Under the pieces are notes generated by a model that saw nothing but the letters and a program-made list of their open reading frames with translations, did not search any database and had not been told where the DNA came from. The position numbers and the translations under genes are program-made. Of a stretch of 64,000 nt of DNA, positions 52,475 to 60,886 are shown in pieces; the stretch's first letter is position 1; each line of letters begins with the position of its first letter. Origin of the DNA: Bradyrhizobium iriomotense (GTDB lineage: Bacteria; Pseudomonadota; Alphaproteobacteria; Rhizobiales; Xanthobacteraceae); contig NZ_JAFCJZ010000019.1 of assembly GCF_018130765.1 (NCBI RefSeq), positions 62,001 to 126,000 on the forward strand, written 5' to 3'.

Positions 52475-53707
52475 ATGACGATCCCGACCGTCACCCCCGC
52501 CGATATTCGCCGCGCCTTGCTTCTGCGCGAGGAAATTGCGCTGCTCGATCTCAGGCACGAGGCCGGCTTTGCCACCGGCCATCCGCTGTTCGCCGCCAAC
52601 ATGGCTTTGGGCCGGATCGCTGTCGAGGCCGAGGTGCGGCTGCCGCGCAAGGATGTGGCAATCGTGCTCTATGATGACGGCGAGGGGCTGGTCGCGACCG
52701 GCGCGGAACGCCTTGCCGCGCTCGGCTACAGCAATATCAGCGCACTCGGCGGCGGGCTGAAGGCTTGGCGCGATGCTGGCTATCAGGTGTTCGAGGACGT
52801 CAACTCCTATTCGAAAGCGTTCGGCGAGCTGGTCGAGGCGCGCCGCCATACGCCCTCGTTCAGCGCCGACGAGGTGGCAAAGCTGATCGCGGACAAGGCC
52901 AACATCGCCATCCTCGACGTCCGCCGCTTCGATGAATATGCGACCATGAACATCCCGGGCTCGGTCAGCGTGCCCGGCGCGGAGCTGGTGCTGCGGGCAG
53001 GGCAGGCCGCGCCCGACCCTGAGACCACCATCATCGTCAATTGCGCCGGGCGTACGCGCTCGATCATCGGCACGCAGTCGCTGATCAATGCCGGCGTGCC
53101 CAACAAGGTGCGGGCGCTGCGCAACGGCACGATCGGCTGGACCCTGGCGCGGCACGCGCTCAACCACGGTGCCGACCGGCGCGGCGCAATCGGGTCGTTT
53201 GAAGGCGGCCCGGCCAATGCCCGCGACGTCGCCTATCGCGCCGGCGTCCGCCACATCGGCGCTAGCGAGATGGCGGCGCTGCTCGCAGAGCCCGATCGCA
53301 CGCTCTATCGCTTCGACGTGCGCGATGCCGAGGAATATGCGGCCGGCCATCTGGCGGGCTTCCGTCATTATCCCGGCGGCCAGCTGGTCCAGGAGACCGA
53401 CATGGCCGCGCCGGCGCGCGGCGCGCGCATCGTCCTGACCGACGACAAGGGCGTACGCGCCGACATGACGGCGTCCTGGCTCGCGCAGATGGGCTGGGAG
53501 CTCTATGTGCTTGAGGGCGGCTATGACGGCGCGCTGGACGTCGGCCCGCCGCTCGTGCTGCCGAAGCCCGATCCGGCCCACCGCTACCGCCGTCCCTATG
53601 AGGGCACTGGCGTCGCCGAGCGGGCGATGCAGGCTTATCTTGATTGGGAGTACGGCCTCGTCGAGCAGCTCCGGCGCGACGGGACACACGGGTTCTATGT
53701 GATTTGA
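52475..53707 (+). CDS. Three-domain rhodanese-homology protein
   Basis: A 410-residue protein of three rhodanese folds in a row (about 5-115, 128-245, 268-375). Only the middle domain has the catalytic Cys loop, VNCAGRTRSIIG. In domain 1 the equivalent loop reads LYDDGEGLVA and in domain 3 LTDDKGVRAD, with Asp in the Cys position, so both are probably catalytically inactive. Each domain keeps the LDLRH, LDVRRFDEY or FDVRDAEEY signature. A sulfurtransferase role is likely; the inert domains may serve for binding. ATG 52475 is chosen as the first start with family-like sequence; the frame stays open far upstream by antisense effect. Confidence 0.9.
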   Translation: MTIPTVTPADIRRALLLREEIALLDLRHEAGFATGHPLFAANMALGRIAVEAEVRLPRKDVAIVLYDDGEGLVATGAERLAALGYSNISALGGGLKAWRDAGYQVFEDVNSYSKAFGELVEARRHTPSFSADEVAKLIADKANIAILDVRRFDEYATMNIPGSVSVPGAELVLRAGQAAPDPETTIIVNCAGRTRSIIGTQSLINAGVPNKVRALRNGTIGWTLARHALNHGADRRGAIGSFEGGPANARDVAYRAGVRHIGASEMAALLAEPDRTLYRFDVRDAEEYAAGHLAGFRHYPGGQLVQETDMAAPARGARIVLTDDKGVRADMTASWLAQMGWELYVLEGGYDGALDVGPPLVLPKPDPAHRYRRPYEGTGVAERAMQAYLDWEYGLVEQLRRDGTHGFYVI

Positions 53708-53717
53708 ATTTTGTTAT

Positions 53718-53847
53718 CCGTCACCCTGAGGTGGCCGCCTCTTGGCGGCCCTCGAAGGGCGACGGCCCGGCTGCATCGGGGCCGTTCATCCTTCGAGGCT
53801 CCCCATGGGACGCGTTGCGCCCCATGCCTCGCACCTCAGGATGACGG
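53718..53847. repeat. REP-like palindrome with internal hairpins
   Basis: The outer arms CCGTCACCCTGAGGTG (53718-53733) and CACCTCAGGATGACGG (53832-53847) pair at 15 of 16 positions. The interior has its own hairpin GCCGCC-TCTT-GGCGGC near 53734. The element sits between the rhodanese and serA genes. Confidence 0.8.
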
Positions 53848-53998
53848 GACGGCTGCTCTGGTCGCGGGGATTACCGGGCTGGTGGGATGCCAAGCACACC
53901 CATCGCCCCGCCATCTTCTCCCCGTATCCAAACCCTATTGTGCTGTGCACCGTCCGCGGTCTATGAGCTGCGGCAAAGCCGCCATTTCAGGAGATACT

Positions 53999-55243
53999 AT
54001 GCCAGCCCCAGGCCAAAGCCCTGAGCGGAGCGCGAAGGCGCTTCTGCTCGAAGGCGTCAATGACAGCGCTGTGGACCTGTTCAGGAGCGCGGGTTTCACC
54101 AATGTCGAGCGGCTGACCAAGGCGCTGGACGGCGAGGATCTGCGCCGGGCGCTCAAAGGCGTGTCGCTGCTCGGCATCCGCTCGCGCACCCAGATCACCG
54201 ACGACGTGCTCGCGGCCGCCGATCAGCTGCTCGCGGTCGGCTGCTTCAGCGTCGGCACCAACCAGGTCGACCTGCTGGCGGCGCGCAAGCGCGGTATTCC
54301 CGTATTCAACGCGCCGTTCTCAAACACGCGCAGCGTCGCCGAGCTCGTAATCGGCGAGATCGTGATGCTGCTGCGGCAGATCTTTCCGCGTTCGGTGTCC
54401 GCACATGAGGGCGGCTGGGACAAGTCGGCGGCCGGCAGCCGCGAGGTGCGCGGCCGCACCCTCGGCATCGTCGGCTACGGCAATATCGGCTCGCAGCTCT
54501 CGACGCTGGCCGAGGCCATGGGCATGCGCGTGATCTTCTACGATCGCACCGACAAGCTCCGCCACGGCAACACCGAGCCGGTCGAGAAGCTCGAGGAGCT
54601 CTTGGCGCAGAGCGACGTCGTCAGCCTGCACGTGCCGGAGACGCCGGAGACATCAGGCATGATCGGCGAGAAGGAGCTGCGGGCGATGAAGCCGGGCTCG
54701 TTCTTCATCAACAACAGCCGCGGCACCGTGGTCGATCTCGATGCGCTCGCCGGCGCCTTGCGTGATGGGCACATCGCCGGCGCTGCCGTCGACGTGTTTC
54801 CGGTCGAGCCGTCCTCGAATTCGGAGCGATTCAAGAGCCCGATCCAAGGCCTCGGCAACGTCATCCTCACCCCGCATATCGGCGGCTCGACCGAGGAGGC
54901 GCAGGAGCGCATCGGCGGCGAGGTCGCGCGCAAGCTGGTCGACTATTTCATCACGGGCTCGACCATGGGCGCGGTGAATTTCCCGGAAGTGCAGCTGCAC
55001 CTGCGCCCCTCCGGCGCGCGCTTCAGCCATGTCCATCGCAATGTGCCCGGCATGCTGCGGCGGCTGAACGAGGTCTTCCTCCAGCGCGACATCAACATCG
55101 CCGCGCAATATCTGGAGACCGCCGGCGATCTCGGCTACGTCGTGCTCGACGCCGATCTCGGCGGCCAGGATTCGGGCGAGCTGCTCCAGCAGATCCGCGC
55201 GCTCGACGGCACGGTCGGCGCAAGGCTGGTATTCGAGCACTAA
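53999..55243 (+). CDS. serA: D-3-phosphoglycerate dehydrogenase, ACT-domain type
   Basis: Catalyses the first step of phosphorylated serine synthesis, 3-phosphoglycerate to 3-phosphohydroxypyruvate. The 414-residue length and C-terminal ACT domain (about 335-414) match the E. coli-type, serine-sensitive form. The NAD motif GIVGYGNIGSQL lies near residue 158. The catalytic residues are in NNSRGTVVD (Arg), the Glu loop and LTPHIGGSTEEAQ (His). AGGAG is 5 nt before ATG 53999; the upstream frame to 53711 runs through the REP-like repeat. The same enzyme type can also reduce 2-oxoglutarate in E. coli. Confidence 0.95.
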   Translation: MPAPGQSPERSAKALLLEGVNDSAVDLFRSAGFTNVERLTKALDGEDLRRALKGVSLLGIRSRTQITDDVLAAADQLLAVGCFSVGTNQVDLLAARKRGIPVFNAPFSNTRSVAELVIGEIVMLLRQIFPRSVSAHEGGWDKSAAGSREVRGRTLGIVGYGNIGSQLSTLAEAMGMRVIFYDRTDKLRHGNTEPVEKLEELLAQSDVVSLHVPETPETSGMIGEKELRAMKPGSFFINNSRGTVVDLDALAGALRDGHIAGAAVDVFPVEPSSNSERFKSPIQGLGNVILTPHIGGSTEEAQERIGGEVARKLVDYFITGSTMGAVNFPEVQLHLRPSGARFSHVHRNVPGMLRRLNEVFLQRDINIAAQYLETAGDLGYVVLDADLGGQDSGELLQQIRALDGTVGARLVFEH

Positions 55244-55293
55244 ACGCCCCCACGTTCCGGTTGCATCTTGCGGCAACTGCTCTCACACTGTCG

Positions 55294-55330
55294 TCAAATT
55301 CGACGTGGCCAGAAATCACGTCGAATTTGA
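55294..55330. promoter_or_regulatory. Perfect 14-bp inverted repeat between serA and the patatin gene
   Basis: TCAAATTCGACGTG (55294-55307) and CACGTCGAATTTGA (55317-55330) are exact inverted copies around a 9-nt centre. It ends 24 bp before the patatin ATG. No T-run follows, so an operator is at least as likely as a serA terminator. Confidence 0.7.
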
Positions 55331-55354
55331 GCTTCAGTTGCGTGAGTGTCCGCC

Positions 55355-56374
55355 ATGGAACGGGACGCCGTACTGATTGATCTCGCGCTGCAGGGCGGCG
55401 GTTCGCACGGCGCCTTCTCCTGGGGTGTGCTCGACCGCCTCCTGGAAGAGAAATGGCTGGAGATCGCCGCAATCTCCGGAACCTCCGCAGGCGCGATGAA
55501 TGCGGCGGTTCTGGCGGATGGCTGGACGGCCGGCGGCGCCGAGGGCGCGCGCGAGGCGCTCGAGCAATACTGGCGCCGCGTCTCCAGGGCCGCGGCCTTC
55601 AGCCCGCTGCAACGCTCGCCGCTCGACCGCCTGATGGGGCGCTGGACCCTCGATACGTCGCCCTTCTACATTCTCACCGATTTGATGTCGCGCGTGCTGT
55701 CGCCCTACGACCTCAATCCCACGGGCTACAATCCACTGCGCGCGGTGCTGGCCGAGAGCATCGATTTCGAACGCCTCGTGCGCTCGCCGATCCAGCTGTT
55801 CATCACCGCGACGCGGGTGCGCACCGGGCGCGGCCGTATCTTCCGCAACGCGGAGATCACGGCGGATGTGCTGCTGGCATCGGCCTGCCTGCCGACCATG
55901 TTCCGCGCGATCGAGATCGACGGTGAGCCCTATTGGGACGGCGGCTTCGCCGGCAACCCGACGATCACGCCGCTGGTTCGCGAGAGCGACGCGCACGACA
56001 CCATCCTCGTCCAGATCAATCCGACCGAGCGGCCGGAGGAGCCACGGACGGCTGCGGAGATCCTCAACCGGCTCAACGAAATCTCCTTCAACTCGCCGCT
56101 GATGAAGGAGCTGCGCATGATCGCGCTGCTGCGCCAGGCGGCCGACCCCGGCAGCGGCGAGGGCGCGCGCTGGGCGAAGATGCGGACCCACCGGATCAAG
56201 AGCGACATGCTGGCGAAGTTCGGCGCGTCCTCGAAGCTCAACGCCGAGTGGGAGTTCGTCTCGATGCTGCGCGCCGAGGGACGTATGGCGGCAGACGCCT
56301 TCCTCGCCGAGCACGGCGCGGATATCGGCCGTCGTTCGACCGCCGATCTCGACGTCCTCCTGTCGGAGTGCTGA
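55355..56374 (+). CDS. Patatin-like phospholipase
   Basis: A 339-residue Ser-Asp dyad hydrolase. The oxyanion loop LQGGGSHGAFSWGVLD is at about 13-28, the nucleophile elbow SGTSAGAMNAAVL follows (GxSxG, Ser near residue 44), and the Asp is in YWDGGFAGNP (DGG). No signal peptide is seen, so it is probably cytoplasmic. Members cleave phospholipids or, in some proteobacteria, act near polyhydroxybutyrate metabolism. It is 3 nt upstream of a GntP-type permease, so the two are co-transcribed. Confidence 0.92.
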   Translation: MERDAVLIDLALQGGGSHGAFSWGVLDRLLEEKWLEIAAISGTSAGAMNAAVLADGWTAGGAEGAREALEQYWRRVSRAAAFSPLQRSPLDRLMGRWTLDTSPFYILTDLMSRVLSPYDLNPTGYNPLRAVLAESIDFERLVRSPIQLFITATRVRTGRGRIFRNAEITADVLLASACLPTMFRAIEIDGEPYWDGGFAGNPTITPLVRESDAHDTILVQINPTERPEEPRTAAEILNRLNEISFNSPLMKELRMIALLRQAADPGSGEGARWAKMRTHRIKSDMLAKFGASSKLNAEWEFVSMLRAEGRMAADAFLAEHGADIGRRSTADLDVLLSEC

Positions 56375-56377
56375 GGC

Positions 56378-57829
56378 ATGGGTCTCCTCGGCCTCCTCGT
56401 CGGGCTCGGCCTGCTCGTCCTGTTCGCCTTCCGCGGCTGGAGCGTCCTGCTGCTCGCACCGTTCGCCGCACTCGTGGCCGCGCTGTTCGGCGGCGAGCCG
56501 CTGCTCGCGAACCTGACCCAGGTGTTCATGGTGAACGCAGCGGGATTTCTGGCGCAGTTCTTCCCGATCTTTCTGCTTGGCGCCGTCTTCGGCAAGTTGA
56601 TGGATGACAGCGGCGCGGTGACGTCGGTCGCAGGCTTCATGGCGGAGCGTCTTGGCGAGCGGCGCGTGATCCTGGCGGTCGTTCTCGCCGGTGCGCTGGT
56701 CACCTATGGCGGCGTGAGCCTGTTCGTTGCGTTCTTCGTCATCGTTCCCATGGCCCGTTCGCTGTTTCGCGCGGCTTCGATCCCGCGTCGTCTGATCCCG
56801 GCCGCGATCGTGCTGGGGACATCGACCTTCACGATGTCGGCCCTGCCGGGCACGCCGTCGATCCAGAACGCGATCCCGATGCCGTTCTTCGGCACGACGC
56901 CGTTTGCCGCGCCGGGCCTCGGCATCGTCGCCTCGCTCATCATGCTCGGCACCGGATTGTGGTGGCTGCACCGTGCCGAAGCGGCAGCGCGCCGCGCCGG
57001 AGAGGGCTACGGCGACGATGCGGAGGGCGCGACCGAGCGCGCCGCCGCCGACGAGTTCGTGCGCGAGCGCGCGACGACAGCCCGCGAGTTCGATCCGGCG
57101 GAGCTGCAGCACGGTCATCGCAGCGACCGGTCATCGCCGGTGCTGAATGCCATCGCGCCGCTGGTCGTCGTCGTCACCGTGAATCTGGTGATGTCGCTCG
57201 TGGTGCTGCCGCGGCTCGATGTCAGCTATCTCGCCGAGCCGCGCTTTGGTGACACGACGCTTGCAGCCGTCGCGGGCGTGTGGTCGGTCGCGGTTGCGCT
57301 GGCTGCTGCCATCGTCACCACCATCGCGCTGAACTGGACGCGCCTGCCGGCGCTGCGCCGGACCATGGATGCCGGGGCCAATGCGTCGGTCCTGCCGGCT
57401 TTCAGCGTCGCCAGCCTCGTCGGATTCGGCGCCGTCGTCGCCTCGCTGCCGGCGTTCACGATCGTGCGCGACTGGGTGCTGGCGATCGAAGGGGGACCAC
57501 TGGTCTCGCTTGCGGTTGCGACCAACATCCTGGCCGCGCTGACCGGCTCGGCATCGGGCGGGCTCACCATCGCCCTCGACGCCCTCGGCCCGACCTATGT
57601 CGAACTTGCCGCGCGGACCGGGATCGACCTCGCGTTGATGCATCGCGTGGCGGTGATCGGCGCGGGGACCCTCGACATCCTGCCGCACAACGGCGCCGTG
57701 GTCAGTCTGCTCGCGATCTGCGGCCTGACCCATCGCGACAGCTATTTCGACATCGTCATGGTCGGCATCGTGACGTCGCTCCTGGCGCTGGTGGCCGTGA
57801 TCGCCCTGGGCACTGCGCTGGGCTCGTGA
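56378..57829 (+). CDS. GntP-family (gluconate/hydroxyacid:H+ symporter-like) permease
   Basis: A 483-residue polytopic membrane protein with about 12 hydrophobic segments, such as FLAQFFPIFLLGAVFGKLM and VILAVVLAGALVTYGGVSLF. TSTFTMSALPGTPSIQNAIP and the late ALTGSASGGLTIALDALG are conserved loops of the GntP family. A cytoplasmic loop (about 200-250; RAGEGYGDDAEGATERAAAD) is charged. The gene begins 3 nt after the patatin stop. A substrate such as 3-hydroxybutyrate is suggested by the patatin neighbour, but this is inference. Confidence 0.85.
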   Translation: MGLLGLLVGLGLLVLFAFRGWSVLLLAPFAALVAALFGGEPLLANLTQVFMVNAAGFLAQFFPIFLLGAVFGKLMDDSGAVTSVAGFMAERLGERRVILAVVLAGALVTYGGVSLFVAFFVIVPMARSLFRAASIPRRLIPAAIVLGTSTFTMSALPGTPSIQNAIPMPFFGTTPFAAPGLGIVASLIMLGTGLWWLHRAEAAARRAGEGYGDDAEGATERAAADEFVRERATTAREFDPAELQHGHRSDRSSPVLNAIAPLVVVVTVNLVMSLVVLPRLDVSYLAEPRFGDTTLAAVAGVWSVAVALAAAIVTTIALNWTRLPALRRTMDAGANASVLPAFSVASLVGFGAVVASLPAFTIVRDWVLAIEGGPLVSLAVATNILAALTGSASGGLTIALDALGPTYVELAARTGIDLALMHRVAVIGAGTLDILPHNGAVVSLLAICGLTHRDSYFDIVMVGIVTSLLALVAVIALGTALGS

Positions 57830-57922
57830 GCCGAATGCGCACGTGAGCGATTGACGGACGGGCGAAGGTTGCATTGAATGCAGCCAACTTTCGAACGCAA
57901 CAGAACAAGCCGGGTGGAAACG

Positions 57923-59584
57923 ATGATGCGAAACAGAGCGAAGCTGTGTGCATGGCTGGTGGGCACGGCGGCCGCAATGAGCGCGAGCGGCGCGTCGGCG
58001 CTGACGCTGGCGGAGGATGCCGAGACGGTCTGCAAGGGGTTGGTCGGCGGCACTGATGCCGTGAAGATCGATGCCGCGACGTTTCAGTCTCCATCGACTC
58101 TCGCTGTCGCCGAGCGCGGCCCGACGCCATCGGGGCGCGTTACGCCCGCCAATCCTGCGTTCTGTAAGGTGCTCGGCCATATCGACCCTGTCGATCCCAA
58201 GGCGCCGCCGATCAAATTCCAGGTCAATCTTCCGATCGAATGGAACGGGCGCTCGGTGCAATATGGCGGCGGCGGCTTCAACGGCGTGCTGATCACCGGC
58301 CTTGCGCTGCCGCCGGCCTATCCGTTCGACAAGCCGTCGCCGCTCGCGCGCGGTTTTGTCACCTACGGCACCGATTCAGGTCACGAGACCAAGCCGGGCG
58401 AGCTGCCGCAGCTGTTCGCGTTGAATGACGAAGCCTTCGAGAATTTTGCCCACCGCGCCTACAAGAAGGTACGCGACGCGGCCGTGACGCTGATGGAGCG
58501 CGCCTACGGCAAGAAGCCGGAGAAGATGTATTTCATGGGCTCGTCCGAGGGCGGCCGCGAAGGCCTCACCATGGCGCAGCGTTACCCCGACGATTTCGAC
58601 GGCATTTTTTCGCGCGTGCCCGTCATCAACTGGGTCGGCCTGCAGCATGCCGGCATGCGTTCGGGACTTGCGACCATGGGCGAGGGCTGGATCAATCCGG
58701 CGCAGGTCAAGCTCGTCGGCGAGGCCGTGCGCGCGGCGTGCGACAAGGCCGATGGCTCCGACGACGCACTGGTGCAGGATCCCGTCACCTGCAAGGCAGT
58801 GTTCAAGGTCGAGACGCTGCGCTGCGGGGCCGGCAAGAGCGGCGATCAGTGCCTCACCGATCCGCAGATCAAGGCGATTAACACGCTGCACGCGACCTAC
58901 AAATTCCCGTTCGTGCTCGCCAACGGCCTCGACGATTATCCGGGCTGGGGTGTGTCGGGCGAGGACACGCCGGCGGCCGGCCCGACCGGCGGCTGGACCG
59001 CGTGGTGGCTCGGCACTGCGCCGCCCGCGCAGCCGCCTGCGCCGAACAACGGCATCGCCTGGATCTACGGCGCCGGCGGCATCCAGTATGTGTTCGCACG
59101 CGATCCCAAGCTCGACGTCACCACCTACAAGCCCGAGGACCACAATGCGCGGCTGCTCGAGGTTTCCAGCCTGATGGATTCGACCAATCCTGATCTCAGC
59201 CGCTTTCGCGAGCGCAAGGGCAAGCTGATCATCCTCGAGCACATGGCTGACTATGCGCAGAGTCCCTATGCCGGCATCCGCTATTTCGAGAATGTCGAGC
59301 GCTTGATGGGTACGGCGACGGCGGCGCAGTTCGCGCGGCTCTACACCGCGCCCGGCGTCGATCATGTCGGCTCGGGCGCGCCCGCCAATGTCGACATGCT
59401 CAGTGTGCTGGTCGATTGGGTCGAGAAGGACAAGGCGCCCGGTGACCTCGAAGTGACCGAGCAGAAGGTCGAAGCGCCTGCGTTCCCTGTCGTCCGCGCG
59501 CTGCCACTGTGCCGCTGGCCGGCCTGGCCGCACTACAAGGCGGGGTCGGTGACGGAAGCGTCGAGCTATTTCTGCGCGCAGTGA
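57923..59584 (+). CDS. Tannase/feruloyl esterase family protein lacking the CS-HC cysteines
   Basis: A 553-residue exported alpha/beta hydrolase. The signal peptide (MMRNRAKLCAWLVGTAAAMS) is cleaved near ASA-LTL. The body has the tannase-family landmarks: AFCKVLGHIDP, FQVNLPIEWNGRSVQYGGG, TDSGHE, FAHRAYKKV, MAQRYPDDFDG and EHMADYAQSP. The nucleophile elbow reads FMGSSEGGREG, with Ser where most members have Cys before the catalytic Ser (GCS), and the catalytic His is in GVDHVGSG, with Asp-His-Val instead of HC. The disulfide that joins these loops in characterised members is therefore lost on both sides. ATG 57923 is preferred to 57878 because it puts the signal peptide at the N-terminus. Confidence 0.9.
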   Translation: MMRNRAKLCAWLVGTAAAMSASGASALTLAEDAETVCKGLVGGTDAVKIDAATFQSPSTLAVAERGPTPSGRVTPANPAFCKVLGHIDPVDPKAPPIKFQVNLPIEWNGRSVQYGGGGFNGVLITGLALPPAYPFDKPSPLARGFVTYGTDSGHETKPGELPQLFALNDEAFENFAHRAYKKVRDAAVTLMERAYGKKPEKMYFMGSSEGGREGLTMAQRYPDDFDGIFSRVPVINWVGLQHAGMRSGLATMGEGWINPAQVKLVGEAVRAACDKADGSDDALVQDPVTCKAVFKVETLRCGAGKSGDQCLTDPQIKAINTLHATYKFPFVLANGLDDYPGWGVSGEDTPAAGPTGGWTAWWLGTAPPAQPPAPNNGIAWIYGAGGIQYVFARDPKLDVTTYKPEDHNARLLEVSSLMDSTNPDLSRFRERKGKLIILEHMADYAQSPYAGIRYFENVERLMGTATAAQFARLYTAPGVDHVGSGAPANVDMLSVLVDWVEKDKAPGDLEVTEQKVEAPAFPVVRALPLCRWPAWPHYKAGSVTEASSYFCAQ

Positions 59585-59612
59585 GGGAGCGCGACAATTG
59601 AGGGGGAAATGC

Positions 59613-59640
59613 GCGGGGCTGCCGGTCCCGGCAGCCCCGC
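59613..59640. terminator. Bidirectional-looking terminator hairpin between convergent genes
   Basis: GCGGGGCTGCCG (59613-59624) and CGGCAGCCCCGC (59629-59640) form a perfect 12-bp stem with a 4-nt loop. It lies between the convergent tannase-family and Hsp20 stops. Flanking T/A runs are short. Confidence 0.7.
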
Positions 59641-59652
59641 TTGAACTCATCG

Positions 59653-60180
59653 TCAGGCTGCCTTGACCTCGATCTTCTTGGCCGGCTTCTGCGCTTCGGC
59701 GGTCTTGGGCAGCGTCACCTTGAGCACGCCGTTCTTGAACGACGCCTCGATCTTGTCGGCTTCGACGTCCTCGGGCAGTCTGAAATATCGCTCGAAGGAG
59801 CCATAGCGGCGTTCGGAGACGTAGTAGTCCTTCTGCTGCTCCTCTTTTTCCACCCTCTTCTCGCCCTTGATGGTCAGCCCATCATTGGCGACATTCACCT
59901 CGATGTCCTTCTCGTCCATCCCGGGCAATTCGGCTGTGATCTCATAGGCCTTGTCGCTCTCGGCGACATCGACGGCCGGAGTGCTGGCGAGCTTCTGCGC
60001 GAGATTGCGTTCGAAGCCGGCGAGCGAACGGAAGGGCCGGCGCCAGAAATCGTCGCCACCGAAATCCTCAAAGAGCCGGTCGACTTCCTTGCGGAGCGTC
60101 TCGAATGGTCGCCACGCTTCGCTTGCGAATGCGGGTTCGTTGGCCTTCTTGGTGACAGGGAGCTTGGTTTCGCTTGCCAT
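59653..60180 (-). CDS. Hsp20/alpha-crystallin small heat-shock protein
   Basis: A 175-residue ATP-independent holdase chaperone. The N-terminal arm carries FETLRKEVDRLFEDFGGDDF. The alpha-crystallin domain (about 70-160) has TPAVDVAESDKAYEITAELP, DEKDIEVNVANDGLTIKGEK, ERYFRLPEDVEADKIEASFK and the NGVLKVTLPK signature. The C-terminus (AQKPAKKIEVKAA) contains the KIEV tail motif used in oligomer contacts. GAGGAG is 6 nt before the ATG. I looked for a ROSE-type thermosensor leader or a clear heat-shock promoter and found neither. Confidence 0.94.
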   Translation of the reverse strand: MASETKLPVTKKANEPAFASEAWRPFETLRKEVDRLFEDFGGDDFWRRPFRSLAGFERNLAQKLASTPAVDVAESDKAYEITAELPGMDEKDIEVNVANDGLTIKGEKRVEKEEQQKDYYVSERRYGSFERYFRLPEDVEADKIEASFKNGVLKVTLPKTAEAQKPAKKIEVKAA

Positions 60181-60350
60181 GATCTTCTCCTCAGAAAATG
60201 GAGCTTGGTCTATGCAAGAAATTCTCTCCCCGTGCCCACGACCCGTCGTTGATTTCTCTCAAATTTGAAAAGCGCGATATCGGATGCCTCGAGGTTCCCG
60301 TGCTCCGACATTGGTAAGGACTGCGTACCGTTTTGAGCGGGAAGCTCGCG

Positions 60351-60364
60351 CTGATTTGAATCAA
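60351..60364 (+). promoter_or_regulatory. FixK-like box upstream of the host-attachment-family gene
   Basis: CTGATTTGAATCAA differs from TTGA-N6-TCAA only in its first base. With its centre at -41, transcription would start near 60398, about 20 nt before the ATG at 60419. This spacing matches the box at the CBS gene. Confidence 0.5.
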
Positions 60365-60418
60365 CAAGGTCTACGAAGAAAGGTTTGAATGCTGGGTGCC
60401 AACGTCGGAGCGTCGAAC

Positions 60419-60868
60419 ATGGGCGGTCTGATCATTCCTCACAACGCGTTCGTGTTCGTCGGCGATGGCCGCAAGGCCCTGTTCCTGCGCAACGAGGGAA
60501 ATCCCTCGCATCCGGATCTGAAGACTGAAAACGTCTTCGAGGACGACAATCCGCCCACGCGAGAGCAGGGCACCGATCGTCCCGGCCGCGTGAACAAGCC
60601 TACCGGGGAAAGAGTAGCCGTAGAGAATGCCGACTGGCACAATATCGAGGAGCATCGATTCGCGCATCGTGTCGCCGGCGCAATGGAGCGGCTCGCGCGC
60701 GAGCGCGACGTCAAGGCGATCGTGGTCGTCGCGCCGCCGAGAGTGCTCGCGGACTTGCGCAATGCCTTTCATGCCGATGTCAAGGCGCGCGTCGTCGGCG
60801 AGCTATCCAAGAACCTGACGGGACTTCCGGTCGGCGAAATCGCCCGGCATCTGGCGGCCGAGTATTAG
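60419..60868 (+). CDS. Host attachment family protein (eRF1-like fold)
   Basis: A 149-residue protein of the family named for an Agrobacterium attachment locus; the true function is uncertain. It begins MGGLIIPHNAFVFVGDGRKA and has LFLRNEGNPSHPDLKTENVF, EQGTDRPGRVN, EHRFAHRVAGAMERLAR and KAIVVVAPPRVLADLRNAF, then ARVVGELSKNLTGLPVGEIA, in the usual order. ATG 60419 follows GGAG by 8 nt and matches the family start; the ATG at 60389, with AAAGG 5 nt upstream, is the alternative. The possible FixK-like box upstream suggests low-oxygen expression. Confidence 0.85.
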   Translation: MGGLIIPHNAFVFVGDGRKALFLRNEGNPSHPDLKTENVFEDDNPPTREQGTDRPGRVNKPTGERVAVENADWHNIEEHRFAHRVAGAMERLARERDVKAIVVVAPPRVLADLRNAFHADVKARVVGELSKNLTGLPVGEIARHLAAEY

Positions 60869-60886
60869 AGTGCCCCAGGGACTCGT

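Noticed and set aside
55334..57118. Minus-strand open frame (594 codons) opposite patatin and the GntP permease
   Set aside because: It spans two real genes on the other strand and has low-complexity, strongly Arg/His/Gln-biased sequence.
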